DNA from: Streptomyces sp. JHA26
GTDB taxonomy: Bacteria > Actinomycetota > Actinomycetes > Streptomycetales > Streptomycetaceae
DNA length: 64,000 nt
Reading direction: 5' to 3'
Assembly: GCF_002005565.1 (NCBI RefSeq)
Contig: NZ_BDJC01000031.1
Span: 1 to 64,000, forward strand
Numbering within the stretch: position 1 is the first letter of the stretch; every line of letters starts with the position of its first letter. The position numbers and the translations under genes were made by a program. The notes below the pieces were generated by a model. It made no database searches. It saw only the letters and a program-made list of their open reading frames with translations, and was not told where the DNA came from. This document shows, piece by piece, positions 16,755 through 24,721 of this stretch.

Positions 16755-17177
16755 TCACCAGTCGTCGCCGATGTCGAAGTTGGCGTCGATCGGCATGCCG
16801 TCCTCGGCGAACACCGCCACGAAGCAGGTCCCGGTCGCGACCAGGCCGGCGTACAGCTTCTCCGCCAGCTGCCGGGTCTCGGCCGACTCGGACCGGGACC
16901 GGGCGGTCAGCATCGCCGGGACCTTCTCGAAGACCCAACCCGGCTCGCCCTCGTCGACGTACAGGGAGACGCTCATCGCGTCGTCCTCGAACCGGTACCG
17001 GTGGCTTCCCCGGTCCCCGGGCTCTCCCGGAGAACCGGCGAAGGAGACCTCGAGAACGCGCGCGACGTCGGCCCACAGCCGGTCGCCGAACTGCTTGCAG
17101 TCCCCCTCGCTCTCCACGGGACCGGCATGGAGATCGAAGTCCCTCTTGACGCCGCCGTGCACCTCGTACTTTCCCAC
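16755..17177 (-). CDS. hypothetical protein, 140 residues
   Basis: No family recognised. The protein is soluble and acidic, with no signal peptide or membrane segment; it begins MGKYEVHGGVKRDFDL and contains HRYRFEDDAMSVSLYVDEGE and ends ANFDIGDDW. Predicted alternation suggests a small alpha/beta fold. GTG at 17177 follows a GGAG box with seven-base spacing. It lies 33 nt downstream of the TetR gene on the same strand and may be cotranscribed with it. Codon bias supports coding. Confidence 0.7.
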   Translation of the reverse strand: MGKYEVHGGVKRDFDLHAGPVESEGDCKQFGDRLWADVARVLEVSFAGSPGEPGDRGSHRYRFEDDAMSVSLYVDEGEPGWVFEKVPAMLTARSRSESAETRQLAEKLYAGLVATGTCFVAVFAEDGMPIDANFDIGDDW

Positions 17178-17210
17178 CGGATGCTCCGTCCGTTCACGCC
17201 GGTCGGGGTC

Positions 17211-17915
17211 CTACGCGAACCCGTCCAGCACCCTCTCCAGCGCCCGCTCGAACACCGCCTCCAGGTCGATCGGACCGGCGTCCTCCGCGAAGGACGCCGC
17301 CAGTCGCGGGTAGGCACCGCTCGCGAGCTGCCGGCCCAGGTAGGCGATCCGCACCGCGTTCTCCTGCTCCTGGGACCAGGGCAGCGAGCGGGTGCGTTCG
17401 ACGGTGGCGAGTTCGTTGCCGACGTAGGTCGTCACCACGCCGTTCACCATCGCCACCAGCTCCATCTTCGTGCCGTACGGCGCGTCGAAGGGGTCGAGGC
17501 AGGCCAGGCAGTGCTCCAGGTAGCGCAGGGCGTTGGGGCTGAAGCCGTAGACCGGGGACATCAGCCGGGGCAGCCAGGGATGGCGGTGCATCAGCGCGCG
17601 GGTCTGGTGGGCGACCCGGAGCATGTCGGCGCGCCAGTCGCCGCTCGGCTCCCACAGCTCGTGCTCGCCGCTGACCGCGTCCATCATCAGCTCGTGCAGG
17701 TCCTCCTTGCGGGGGACGTAGTTGTACAGCGACATGGTGCCGCAGCCCAGTTCGGCGGCGACGCGGCGCATCGAGACCGCGTCCAGGCCCTCGGCGTCGG
17801 CGATCCGCACCGAGGCGGCGGCGATGTCGGCGCGGGTGTACGCCGGTCTCGGCCCCCGGCCGGTGCGCTCGGGGCGCGCCCAGATCACTTCGGGTACGGC
17901 CGCTCGGCCCGCCAT
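17211..17915 (-). CDS. TetR-family repressor of the adjacent ABC exporter
   Basis: 234 residues. The DNA-binding domain is preceded by about 25 residues; the helix-turn-helix reads RRVAAELGCGTMSLYNYVPR and is followed by a TetR_C-type ligand domain. ATG 17915 lies 63 nt from the divergently transcribed ABC transporter operon. Two copies of the palindrome TACGTAC-N3-GTACGTA occupy this short gap and the first codons of the transporter gene, so the protein very likely represses both itself and the transporter and is released by a drug-like ligand. Confidence 0.9.
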   Translation of the reverse strand: MAGRAAVPEVIWARPERTGRGPRPAYTRADIAAASVRIADAEGLDAVSMRRVAAELGCGTMSLYNYVPRKEDLHELMMDAVSGEHELWEPSGDWRADMLRVAHQTRALMHRHPWLPRLMSPVYGFSPNALRYLEHCLACLDPFDAPYGTKMELVAMVNGVVTTYVGNELATVERTRSLPWSQEQENAVRIAYLGRQLASGAYPRLAASFAEDAGPIDLEAVFERALERVLDGFA

Positions 17916-17943
17916 CGTTCATCACCTCGGCCACCATCCTAGT

Positions 17944-17960
17944 TACGTACACCGTACGTA
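17944..17960. promoter_or_regulatory. operator 1 of the TetR/ABC exporter pair
   Basis: TACGTAC-ACC-GTACGTA is a perfect 7-bp inverted repeat with a 3-nt spacer. It sits in the -35 to -10 region of the rightward promoter and near the start of the leftward TetR gene, so binding would block both. Confidence 0.8.
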
Positions 17961-17966
17961 GTGCGC

Positions 17967-17972
17967 TATGGT
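17967..17972 (+). promoter_or_regulatory. probable -10 element of a leaderless ABC exporter transcript
   Basis: TATGGT lies six bases upstream of the ATG at 17979. With normal spacing, transcription would begin at or next to the A of the start codon. No ribosome binding site is present before that ATG, which fits a leaderless mRNA, common in actinobacteria. Confidence 0.5.
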
Positions 17973-17978
17973 CGACCC

Positions 17979-18923
17979 ATGACTACTACGTACGCTGTAC
18001 TTAGTGAGGGTCTGGAGAAGCGCTTCGGCGAGGTGCGCGCCCTGCGGGGGCTGGATCTCGCGGTGGCCGAGGGCACGGTGTGCGGGCTGCTCGGACCGAA
18101 CGGGGCGGGCAAGACCACGGCGGTGCGGCTGCTGACCACGCTGCTGCGGCCGGACGCGGGCTCGGCGCGGATCGCGGGGCACGACCTCGTGCGGGAGGCC
18201 GCGGCCGTCCGGCGCCTGATCGGCGTGACCGGGCAGTACGCCTCGGTCGACGGGGACCTCACCGGACGTCAGAACCTGCGGCTGTTCGCCCGGCTGCACC
18301 GGGTGCGGGACGCCTCCGCGCGGGCCGCCGAGCTGCTCGACCGGTTCGGCCTGGCCGAGGCCGCCGACCGGCCGGCGTCGACCCTGTCGGGCGGCACGAG
18401 ACGGCGCCTCGACCTGGCCGCGAGCCTGATCCGCCGGCCCGAGGTGCTCTTCCTGGACGAGCCGACGACCGGGCTGGACCCGGCCAGCCGGAACCAGATC
18501 TGGGACGCGGTGCGCGCCCTGAAGCAGGAGGGCACGACCGTGGTGCTGACCACGCAGTACCTGGAGGAGGCCGACCGCCTCGCCGACGACATCGCCCTGG
18601 TGGACCGGGGGCGGGTGGCGCACACGGGTGCGCCGGCCGAGCTCAAGGCGCTGGTCGGGGCGCACGCGGAGGCCGTCGTCGCGGACGCGGACGCCCTGGG
18701 GCGGGCGGCGGCCGTCCTCGACCGGCTCACCGGGGCCGAGCCGGTGCTCGACCACCAGCGCCGGGCGGTCGGCGCGGTGAGCACCGACCCGACCCTCACG
18801 CTCCCGCGCCTGGTGCGCGAACTCGACGCGGCGGGCGTGCCCCTGGTGGACGCGAGCCTGCGCCCGCCGACCCTCGACGACGTCTTCCTCCGCCTGACCG
18901 GCAGCAAGGAGCTCGCGGCATGA
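17979..18923 (+). CDS. DrrA-type ABC exporter ATP-binding protein
   Basis: 314 residues. ATPase motifs are complete: Walker A LLGPNGAGKTTAV, signature LSGGTRRRLDL, Walker B VLFLDEPTTGLDP and the switch region VVLTTQYLEEAD. The C-terminal 80 residues form the DrrA-type regulatory extension (PTLDDVFLRLTG at the end). It would energise drug export with the permease encoded next, whose start codon overlaps its stop (ATGA). ATG 17979 has no ribosome binding site and is probably read from a leaderless transcript. Codons 3-9 contain a TetR operator. Confidence 0.92.
   Translation: MTTTYAVLSEGLEKRFGEVRALRGLDLAVAEGTVCGLLGPNGAGKTTAVRLLTTLLRPDAGSARIAGHDLVREAAAVRRLIGVTGQYASVDGDLTGRQNLRLFARLHRVRDASARAAELLDRFGLAEAADRPASTLSGGTRRRLDLAASLIRRPEVLFLDEPTTGLDPASRNQIWDAVRALKQEGTTVVLTTQYLEEADRLADDIALVDRGRVAHTGAPAELKALVGAHAEAVVADADALGRAAAVLDRLTGAEPVLDHQRRAVGAVSTDPTLTLPRLVRELDAAGVPLVDASLRPPTLDDVFLRLTGSKELAA
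17987..18003. promoter_or_regulatory. operator 2, inside the first codons of the ABC ATPase gene
   Basis: TACGTAC-GCT-GTACTTA matches operator 1 at all but one arm position. Its centre lies 43 bp from that of operator 1, about four helical turns, so two dimers could sit on the same face. It starts at codon 3 of the coding sequence, so the amino acids TYAVLS are partly dictated by the operator. Confidence 0.7.
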
Positions 18924-19744
18924 GCACGACGACGGTGACGACGACCGCGGGAAGGGCCACGCCGTACGACCTCGCGTACGACGGCGCCATGATGCTGGGC
19001 CGGCAGGTGCGGCGGATCCGGAACAATCCGGGGCTGCTGATCCTCACCCAGACGATGCCGGTGACGATGCTGCTGTTCTTCGGCTACGTCTTCGGCAGCG
19101 CGCTGGCGATGCCGGGCGCGCAGTACCGGTCGTTCCTGGTGCCGGGCCTGCTGGTGGCGACGGCGGCGAACGGGATCATGACGGGCATGTTCCAGGCCGC
19201 CCAGGACGTCCACCGGGGCGTGACGGACCGGTTGCGCACCCTGCCGGTGAGCCGGGCGGCGGTGCCGCTCGGGCAGTCGGTCGCGGACGTGCTCGTCACG
19301 GCCGCCGGGACGGTGCCCTTCCTGCTGGTCGGGCTCGCCGTGGGCTGGCGGGTGGAGGGCGGTGCGCTCGGCGCGGCGGGGGCCGTGGGGCTGCTGCTGC
19401 TGTTCCGGTTCGCGACGACGTGGATCGGGATCTTCCTGGGGCTGCTCACCCGGAGCGAGGAGGCCGCCGGCCAGCTGGGCGGGGCGACGTTCGTCCTGCC
19501 GCTGCTGTCCAACGCGTACATCCCGACCGAGGGTCTGCCGGGGTGGCTGCGCACGGTCGCGGAGTGGAATCCGATCAGCGCGGTGACCACGGCGCTGCGC
19601 GACCTCTTCGGCAACGCGCCCGTGCCGGAGGGGGCGGCCTGGCCGGTGGCGCATCCCGTCGCCGGGTCGCTGGCCTGGTGTGCGGTACTGCTCGCGGTGT
19701 TCGCGCCGCTCGCCGTGCGCCGGTACGCGCACGGCGAGCGCTGA
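18920..19744 (+). CDS. ABC-2 type exporter permease (DrrB-like)
   Basis: 274 residues with six hydrophobic segments, the usual ABC-2 layout: LILTQTMPVTMLLFFGYVFG, then SFLVPGLLVATAANGIMTGM, and later LPLLSNAYIPTEGLPGWLRT before EWNPISAVTTALRDLFGN, the conserved region near the last segment. It forms the membrane pore partner of the ATPase encoded immediately upstream; the ATG overlaps the preceding stop codon, ensuring balanced synthesis. It is likely to export a lipophilic drug or a lipid. Confidence 0.9.
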   Translation: MSTTTVTTTAGRATPYDLAYDGAMMLGRQVRRIRNNPGLLILTQTMPVTMLLFFGYVFGSALAMPGAQYRSFLVPGLLVATAANGIMTGMFQAAQDVHRGVTDRLRTLPVSRAAVPLGQSVADVLVTAAGTVPFLLVGLAVGWRVEGGALGAAGAVGLLLLFRFATTWIGIFLGLLTRSEEAAGQLGGATFVLPLLSNAYIPTEGLPGWLRTVAEWNPISAVTTALRDLFGNAPVPEGAAWPVAHPVAGSLAWCAVLLAVFAPLAVRRYAHGER

Positions 19745-19785
19745 GCGGACCCGATCCTCGTCACCGCCGGGCGGGGACGCGGCGG

Positions 19786-19805
19786 GGCGGGGGCGCGCCC
19801 CCGCC
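19786..19805. terminator. GC-palindrome after the ABC exporter operon
   Basis: The 20-nt perfect palindrome GGCGGGGGCGCGCCCCCGCC follows the permease stop codon by about 40 nt and faces the convergent small gene at 19901-20170. There is no T-tract. Confidence 0.5.
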
Positions 19806-19900
19806 GGGGATCACACCGGGGGCGCCACCGCGTGCCGTGGGGATGACGGACGGGTGCGTGGCGCCGTGCCGGGACGGGTGTGATCGCCGGGGCGCGGACC

Positions 19901-20170
19901 TCAGTTGCTGCCGAAGAGCGAGCGACGGAGCCGGCGCAGGGGTGCGAAGAGCGAGACCCCGCGTACGCGGGCGCCCCTGACGCTGCGCCGGTGCGCGGGC
20001 TCACGCGCGGTCAGCTCGCGCATCAGCGACGTCGCCTCCAGCGTCTCCCGCTGCGGAAGGGCGGGGCCTCCGAGCACCGCGAGATGACGGTCGAGGCGCG
20101 AACTGGTCGCGCTGCTCCCGCAGGTGATCGCGGGCACCCTCGCCCTGCTGCGCACTGTTATCTGTTCCAT
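19901..20170 (-). CDS. small hypothetical basic protein
   Basis: 89 residues, rich in Arg, without membrane segment. It begins MEQITVRSRARVPAI and ends in LFAPLRRLRRSLFGSN, an amphipathic basic tail. ATG 20170 follows GGGGAG four bases upstream, a good ribosome binding site that decides the start against longer readings. No family recognised. It stands alone between two terminator-like hairpins. The upstream region holds a perfect palindrome at 20295-20309 that may be an operator. Confidence 0.6.
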   Translation of the reverse strand: MEQITVRSRARVPAITCGSSATSSRLDRHLAVLGGPALPQRETLEATSLMRELTAREPAHRRSVRGARVRGVSLFAPLRRLRRSLFGSN

Positions 20171-20294
20171 GTCACTCCCCACCCGTACGAGTCCACCCGG
20201 CCCGGGCAGGGTAACCCTATCGTCCCGGTGAGGCAGCCGTGTATCGCGGTCACAGGATTCACCTTCCCCGTAAGGGTGTTGACGATCACTCTCC

Positions 20295-20309
20295 GAATCC
20301 GACGGATTC
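20295..20309. promoter_or_regulatory. perfect 15-nt palindrome, possible operator
   Basis: GAATCCG-A-CGGATTC is exact. It lies 125 nt upstream of the small basic protein gene and just downstream of a TTGACG hexamer on the plus strand. No candidate regulator is adjacent. Confidence 0.35.
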
Positions 20310-20493
20310 CAGGGCGAGTTGGACAACATGCTGTTCGTCGGCCCGTCCGGGTCCCCCGCGGGGCCCGACGGTCACGGTCGGTGACGTCTCGGACCGGTCC
20401 GGTTCGACGCGGTCGGGGGCGTGTCGCCGCCACGTCCGCACGCCCCTCGGACACGGGGACGACCACGGCGGGGGCGGCCTCCGCGACGGAGAC

Positions 20494-20530
20494 GGAGGGG
20501 GAGGCCCCGACGAGCAGGGCCTCCCCCTCC
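20494..20530. terminator. terminator of the SGNH esterase gene
   Basis: A perfect 14-bp stem (GGAGGGGGAGGCCC paired with its complement at 20517-20530) and a 9-nt loop lie 33 nt beyond the esterase stop codon. There is no T-tract, as in most Streptomyces terminators. Confidence 0.75.
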
Positions 20531-20562
20531 TCCGGCTCTTCCGCTTCTCCTTCCGCTCCGGA

Positions 20563-21381
20563 TCAGGCGGCGCTGTTGAGGACCGGCAGGTAGCCGCCCG
20601 ACTGACCGGCCGCGGTCGGGTGGTACGACTCGCCGATGTTGAGCCAGTTCACGCTGTGCAGCCAGGAACTGCCGGAACAGATCTCGTGTCCGGTGAACGG
20701 GGGACGCACGTCGCCGAAGGTGAAGCCGTGGTCGGCGGCGCGCTTGGCGATGGTGGTGTTGAGCAGGTCGGAGGCGTCGTTGATCGCCTTCCGCTTGGTC
20801 TCGGAGAGGCCGATGCAGGAGGTGCCGAGCTTGTAGAAGCGCGGGTAGCCGATGACGACGACGTGGGCGTTCGGGGCCTTGTTGCGGATCGCCGAGTAGA
20901 CGGCGTCGAGGTTGCCGGGCAGGGTCTGGTCGACGTACGCCCGCGCGGTGGCGATCCGCGACAGGCAGGAGCTGTCGGACTGGAGCACACAGGTCGTCAT
21001 GACGTCGGCGAAACCGGCGTCGTTGCCCCCGATGCTGATCGAGACGAGGCTCGTGGAGGAGCCGAGCGGGCCGAGTTGTCCGGCGAGGACATCACCCGTA
21101 CGGGCTCCGGAGCAGGCGGTGAAGTCGAACGACGAGGGTGAGTGCGCGGCCGCCCACAGGTACGGGTAGGCCTTCGTGCTGCGCTTGCAGTCGCCGGAGG
21201 AGCTGAGGTAACTGCCCGCTCCGACGCCGGAGGAGTAGGAGTCGCCGAGGGCCACGTAGCCTCCGGCGGCCGCGGCCGCGGCCGGGGCCGGGGCCGCCTG
21301 GGCGGTCGCGGCCCCGGTGAGGGCGGCGCCGGCGGCGAGAAGGACCGAGGTCAGGAAGCCGACAAGTCGGGAACGTCTCAT
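20563..21381 (-). CDS. secreted SGNH-hydrolase esterase/lipase
   Basis: 272 residues, with a signal peptide ending around AQAA (residue 30). The SGNH blocks are clear: block I GYVALGDSYSSGVGAGSY with the nucleophile near Ser48, SISIGGNDAGF (block III), and ESYHPTAAGQ with the catalytic His near 254. Cysteines suit three disulfides. It closely resembles the extracellular GDSL lipase of Streptomyces rimosus (shared KAYPYLWAAAH-like and FTACSGARTGDVLA stretches), so it probably cleaves lipid or aryl esters outside the cell. ATG 21381 follows AGGGAGG. It is monocistronic, with its own terminator. Confidence 0.94.
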   Translation of the reverse strand: MRRSRLVGFLTSVLLAAGAALTGAATAQAAPAPAAAAAAGGYVALGDSYSSGVGAGSYLSSSGDCKRSTKAYPYLWAAAHSPSSFDFTACSGARTGDVLAGQLGPLGSSTSLVSISIGGNDAGFADVMTTCVLQSDSSCLSRIATARAYVDQTLPGNLDAVYSAIRNKAPNAHVVVIGYPRFYKLGTSCIGLSETKRKAINDASDLLNTTIAKRAADHGFTFGDVRPPFTGHEICSGSSWLHSVNWLNIGESYHPTAAGQSGGYLPVLNSAA

Positions 21382-22002
21382 GGAACCTCCCTTTAGCAGG
21401 ATCTCTGCCTCAACCGTGGTAGCAGCTACGCGTGTTGATAGGAAGTGTCCATGCCAATAATTGGCTGACGATGATTCAAAACCGGACGAAAGTCAGCGGG
21501 AACACCAGTGCCGTCTTGACGCTCTCCGGTGGGCTGGGCCACATTGAGGTCCGGCATCTTGGGCTTCGGGGGGCAAAGCGGAACGGTCAGGGGACCCGAC
21601 TTCCGCGCGAGATCGCCCCTCGAGAAGAACAGATGACGGCAAAACAACAAAAACGTGAGACCTCGTTCCAGGTCTTGCCATAGGGGTTCAATCGTCAATA
21701 CCGTCATACATCTTCCGCATCGGTACGTCGGCAAGCGGCTCAGGGGAGGGCTCGAGGCCGCGGCGGACCGGGCGGAGCGCGGTAGGGGGGTGCCGTGCTC
21801 GGTGACCACATCGGTGGCCGGGCCGTGCCGCGCGGTCGGCTGCCGTCTTCCTTGTCGGCGTCGACAGGCTTTGCCAGCTCACCTGGCACGCAACGGGGGT
21901 CCACATGCCGTCGCGCCGTGGGTGAGAACCCCCCTTTCGAACCGGATACAGAGCCGGACCGCCCTGGGGCGGGCGGTCCGCCGGACGAGAGGGATCAGAC
22001 TC
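21382..22002. other. 621-nt intergenic region: divergent promoters and structured leader
   Basis: No gene I can support. The left half is unusually AT-rich for this genome and contains the perfect palindrome CCAAT-A-ATTGG at 21454-21464, next to a TTGATA hexamer at 21435. AGACCT-N6-AGGTCT lies at 21658-21675. The right end, 21872-21980, folds into three hairpins directly before the glycosyltransferase gene. The region separates the divergent esterase and glycan genes and must carry both promoters. Confidence 0.6.
21872..21980 (+). promoter_or_regulatory. three-hairpin leader before the GT2-GT2-deacetylase operon
   Basis: Seen in order: TGCCAG-N5-CTGGCA (21872-21888); GGGGGTCCAC pairing with GTGG and ACCCCC across 21895-21933; and CGGACCGCCC-N6-GGGCGGTCCG (21955-21980), a perfect 10-bp stem ending 22 nt before the start codon. 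Such a leader could attenuate transcription or restrict translation. I match no known riboswitch class. Confidence 0.45.
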
Positions 22003-22830
22003 ATGAGCTCAGTCCTGCAGCCGGCGGCGACGGACAACGAACCGACACCCGCCGGGAAGTACCGGCCCGTCTCCTCGCACCTGGCGATCGCTCCGCCGGT
22101 GAGCGTGGTCATCCCCGCGATGAACGAGGCGGAGAACCTTCCCTACGTCTTCAAGACGCTGCCCGACTGGATCCACGAGGTCGTCCTCGTGGACGGCAAC
22201 TCCACCGACGGCACCGTCGAGGTCGCCCGGGAGCTGTGGCCGGACGTCAAGGTCGTCGAGCAGCGCGGCAAGGGCAAGGGCGACGCGCTGATCACCGGCT
22301 TCGAGGCGTGCACCGGGGACATCATCGTGATGGTCGACGCCGACGGCTCGGCCGACGGCCAGGAGATCGTGTCGTACGTCTCCGCCCTCGTCTCGGGCGC
22401 CGACTTCGCCAAGGGATCCCGCTTCGCCAACGGCGGCGGCACCGACGACATGACCTTCATCCGCAAGCTCGGCAACCGCGCCCTGTGCGCGGTCGTCAAC
22501 CGGAAGTTCGGCGCCCGCTACACCGACCTCTGCTACGGCTACAACGCGTTCTGGCGGCACTGCCTGGACAAGATCGACCTCGACTGCACCGGCTTCGAGG
22601 TCGAGACCCTGATGAACATCCGGGTCGTCAAGGCCGGCCTGAAGGTCCAGGAGATACCCAGCCACGAGTACCTGCGCATCCACGGCGTCAGCAACCTGCG
22701 CGCCGTGCGGGACGGGCTGCGGGTGCTCAGAGTGATCCTCGACGAGCGCTCCAACCGGCGTGCGCTGCGCAGCCGTACGCACTCGCCGACGCTCGTGTCG
22801 GCCGGCTCGGCCCGGAGGAAGGTGTCTTGA
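22003..22830 (+). CDS. family 2 glycosyltransferase (dolichol-phosphate mannose synthase-like)
   Basis: 275 residues, GT-A fold, cytoplasmic, no membrane segment. Motifs: PPVSVVIPAMNEAENLP at the N-terminus, VDGNSTDGTVEVA, KGDALITGFEACTGD, and the metal-binding IIVMVDADGSADG. The C-terminal part contains GYNAFWRHC and EVETLMNIRVVKAGLKV. It resembles polyprenyl-phosphate hexose synthases and Streptomyces surface-glycan transferases. ATG 22003 follows GAGGG. It leads an operon with a second transferase (overlapping start) and a polysaccharide deacetylase, so it probably builds an extracellular or wall glycan. Confidence 0.88.
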   Translation: MSSVLQPAATDNEPTPAGKYRPVSSHLAIAPPVSVVIPAMNEAENLPYVFKTLPDWIHEVVLVDGNSTDGTVEVARELWPDVKVVEQRGKGKGDALITGFEACTGDIIVMVDADGSADGQEIVSYVSALVSGADFAKGSRFANGGGTDDMTFIRKLGNRALCAVVNRKFGARYTDLCYGYNAFWRHCLDKIDLDCTGFEVETLMNIRVVKAGLKVQEIPSHEYLRIHGVSNLRAVRDGLRVLRVILDERSNRRALRSRTHSPTLVSAGSARRKVS

Positions 22831-23837
22831 GCACGGTCGGCACCCCCCTCACGATCTCCGTGGTGATCTGTGCCTACACCGAGGACCGCTGGGAGGACAT
22901 CCTCGCGGCGGTCGCCTCGGTGCGGGCGCAGTCCCACCCGGCCCTGGAGACGCTGCTGGTCGTCGACCACAACGAGGCGCTCCGAGGGCGGCTGGCCCGG
23001 GAGTACAAGGACGTCCCGGACGTGCGGGTGTGCGCCAACGCGGGCCCGCGCGGCCTGTCCGCCGGCCGCAACACCGGCATCGCGGCCTCGCGCGGCGAGG
23101 TCGTCGCCTTCCTCGACGACGACGCCGTGGCCGAGCGCGACTGGCTGCGGCACTTCGCCGCGGGGTACGCCGATCCGGCGGTCATGGCCGTCGGCGGACG
23201 CACGGAGCCCGTCTGGGCGTCGGGGCGCCGGCCCGACTGGTTCCCGGAGGAGTTCGACTGGGTGGTGGGCTGCACGTACCGCGGCCTGCCGCCCGGCCGG
23301 GTCCGGGTGCGCAACGTGCTCGGCGGCAACGCCTCCTTCCGGCGCGAGGCGTTCGACGCGGCGGGCGGTTTCGCGACCGGCATCGGACGCGACGGCGACA
23401 AGCGCCCGCTGGGCTGCGAGGAGACGGAGCTGTGCATCCGGCTCTCCCGCGCCCGGCCCGACGCGGTGCTGCTGATCGACGACCGGGCGGTGATCCACCA
23501 CCGGGTGCCCGGGGCGCGCGAGCGCTTCGGCTACTTCCGCACCCGCACCTACGCCGAGGGCCTGTCCAAGGCGCTGGTGGCCCGGAGCGTCGGGGCGGAC
23601 AAGGGACTGGAGTCCGAACGCCGGTACGCCACCCGCGTCCTGCCGGTCGGGGTGGTGCGCGGCCTGCGCGACGCCGCGCTGGCCCGGCCGGGCGGCGCGC
23701 GCCGGGCGGGGGCGATCGTCGCCGGGGTGCTCACGGCGGCGGGCGGCTACGTGGTGGGCAGCGTACGGGCGCGGCGGGGCGGGGCGGCGTTCTCGGTGAC
23801 GCCCGTCGGACCGGCCGAGGGGGGCGCGCATGGCTGA
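22827..23837 (+). CDS. family 2 glycosyltransferase
   Basis: 336 residues. The GT-A domain shows ISVVICAYTEDRWEDILAAV, RGLSAGRNTGIAASRGEVVAF, the metal site LDDDAVAERDW, and GGNASFRREAFDAAGGF followed by EETELCIRL. A weakly hydrophobic C-terminal stretch (AGAIVAGVLTAAGGYVVGSV) may touch the membrane. The start is TTG at 22827, within TTGA overlapping the stop of the upstream transferase gene and after GGAGGAAGG, so translation is coupled. Its stop overlaps the start of the deacetylase gene. Donor and acceptor are unknown. Confidence 0.88.
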   Translation: MSTVGTPLTISVVICAYTEDRWEDILAAVASVRAQSHPALETLLVVDHNEALRGRLAREYKDVPDVRVCANAGPRGLSAGRNTGIAASRGEVVAFLDDDAVAERDWLRHFAAGYADPAVMAVGGRTEPVWASGRRPDWFPEEFDWVVGCTYRGLPPGRVRVRNVLGGNASFRREAFDAAGGFATGIGRDGDKRPLGCEETELCIRLSRARPDAVLLIDDRAVIHHRVPGARERFGYFRTRTYAEGLSKALVARSVGADKGLESERRYATRVLPVGVVRGLRDAALARPGGARRAGAIVAGVLTAAGGYVVGSVRARRGGAAFSVTPVGPAEGGAHG

Positions 23838-24645
23838 GGTGTCCGTGGCCGACGCGCGGGTGCCGATCCTCATGTACCACGCGGTCGCCGCCGACCCGGA
23901 CAAGGCGACCCGCGCCCTGTCCGTGACCCCGGAGGCGTTCGCCGAGCAGATGGCGGCGATCGCCGACCGCGGCCTCACCCCGGTCGGCACCGCGGAGCTG
24001 GCGGCCGCCTGGCGCTCCGGCGGCCCGCTGCCGGAGCGGCCGGTCCTCATCACCTTCGACGACGGCTACGAGGGCGTGCACCGGCACGCGCTGCCCGTGC
24101 TCGCGGGGCACGGGTTCCCGGCCACGCTGTTCGTCACGACCGGCTGGCTGCGCGGCCCGTACGACACCGGGGACGCCCTGGACACCATGCTCGACTGGGA
24201 CCAGGTCCGCGAACTGGCCGCCGCGGGCGTGGAGATCGGCGGGCACAGCCACACCCATCCGCAGCTCGACCAGCTCGGCGGGGACGCGCTGCGGTACGAG
24301 CTGATCCACTGCCGGGAGGTCCTCACCGACCAACTGGGCACCGCGCCGGTCTCGTTCGCCTACCCGTACGGCTACTCGGACCGCCGGGTGCGGGAGGTGG
24401 TCCGCGAGACGGGGTACGCCCAGGCGCTCGCCGTCGGCAACGGTCTGGCGCGCCGCCGTCAGGGGCCGTACGCCCTGCGGCGGGTCACCGTGCGCCGCAG
24501 CACGGGGCCCGAGGAGTTCGCCCGACTGCTCGAGGGGCGCGCGATCGCCCGCACGTTCGCCCGCGACCGCGCCCTCACCAAGGGGTACGCCGTGCTCCGC
24601 GGGGCACGCCGGGCGCGGACGCGGTTGCCGGGGGCCGGTGCCTGA
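23830..24645 (+). CDS. polysaccharide deacetylase (NodB-type, CE4)
   Basis: 271 residues. CE4 motifs: PILMYHAV, ITFDDGYEGVHRHALPVL with the catalytic Asp and metal Asp, IGGHSHTHPQLDQL with the two metal His, and FAYPYGYSDRRV. The family removes N-acetyl groups from chitin-like or peptidoglycan-like glycans using Zn or Co. No signal peptide is seen at ATG 23830, so it may act on lipid-linked intermediates inside or leave by another route. It overlaps the upstream transferase gene by 8 nt, completing a three-gene glycan operon. Confidence 0.9.
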   Translation: MAEVSVADARVPILMYHAVAADPDKATRALSVTPEAFAEQMAAIADRGLTPVGTAELAAAWRSGGPLPERPVLITFDDGYEGVHRHALPVLAGHGFPATLFVTTGWLRGPYDTGDALDTMLDWDQVRELAAAGVEIGGHSHTHPQLDQLGGDALRYELIHCREVLTDQLGTAPVSFAYPYGYSDRRVREVVRETGYAQALAVGNGLARRRQGPYALRRVTVRRSTGPEEFARLLEGRAIARTFARDRALTKGYAVLRGARRARTRLPGAGA

Positions 24646-24660
24646 ACCATCCGGCCGCCG

Positions 24661-24700
24661 GATGCCGCGTGCGCCCGGGAAACCGGGTGCACGCGGCGTC
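24661..24700. terminator. terminator of the glycan operon
   Basis: An 18-bp stem with two G-T wobbles (left arm 24661-24678, right arm 24683-24700) is closed by a GAAA tetraloop, 16 nt after the deacetylase stop codon. Confidence 0.75.
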
Positions 24701-24721
24701 CGCGTGCCCGATCATGGCGGC

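Larger units (their letters stand above)
20171..20562. other. 392-nt intergenic region with palindrome and terminator
   Basis: No gene seen. The left side is promoter territory for the small basic protein gene (minus strand). It contains the perfect palindrome GAATCCG-A-CGGATTC at 20295-20309 beside TTGACG at 20279-20284. The right side holds the terminator of the esterase gene at 20494-20530. Confidence 0.55.
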
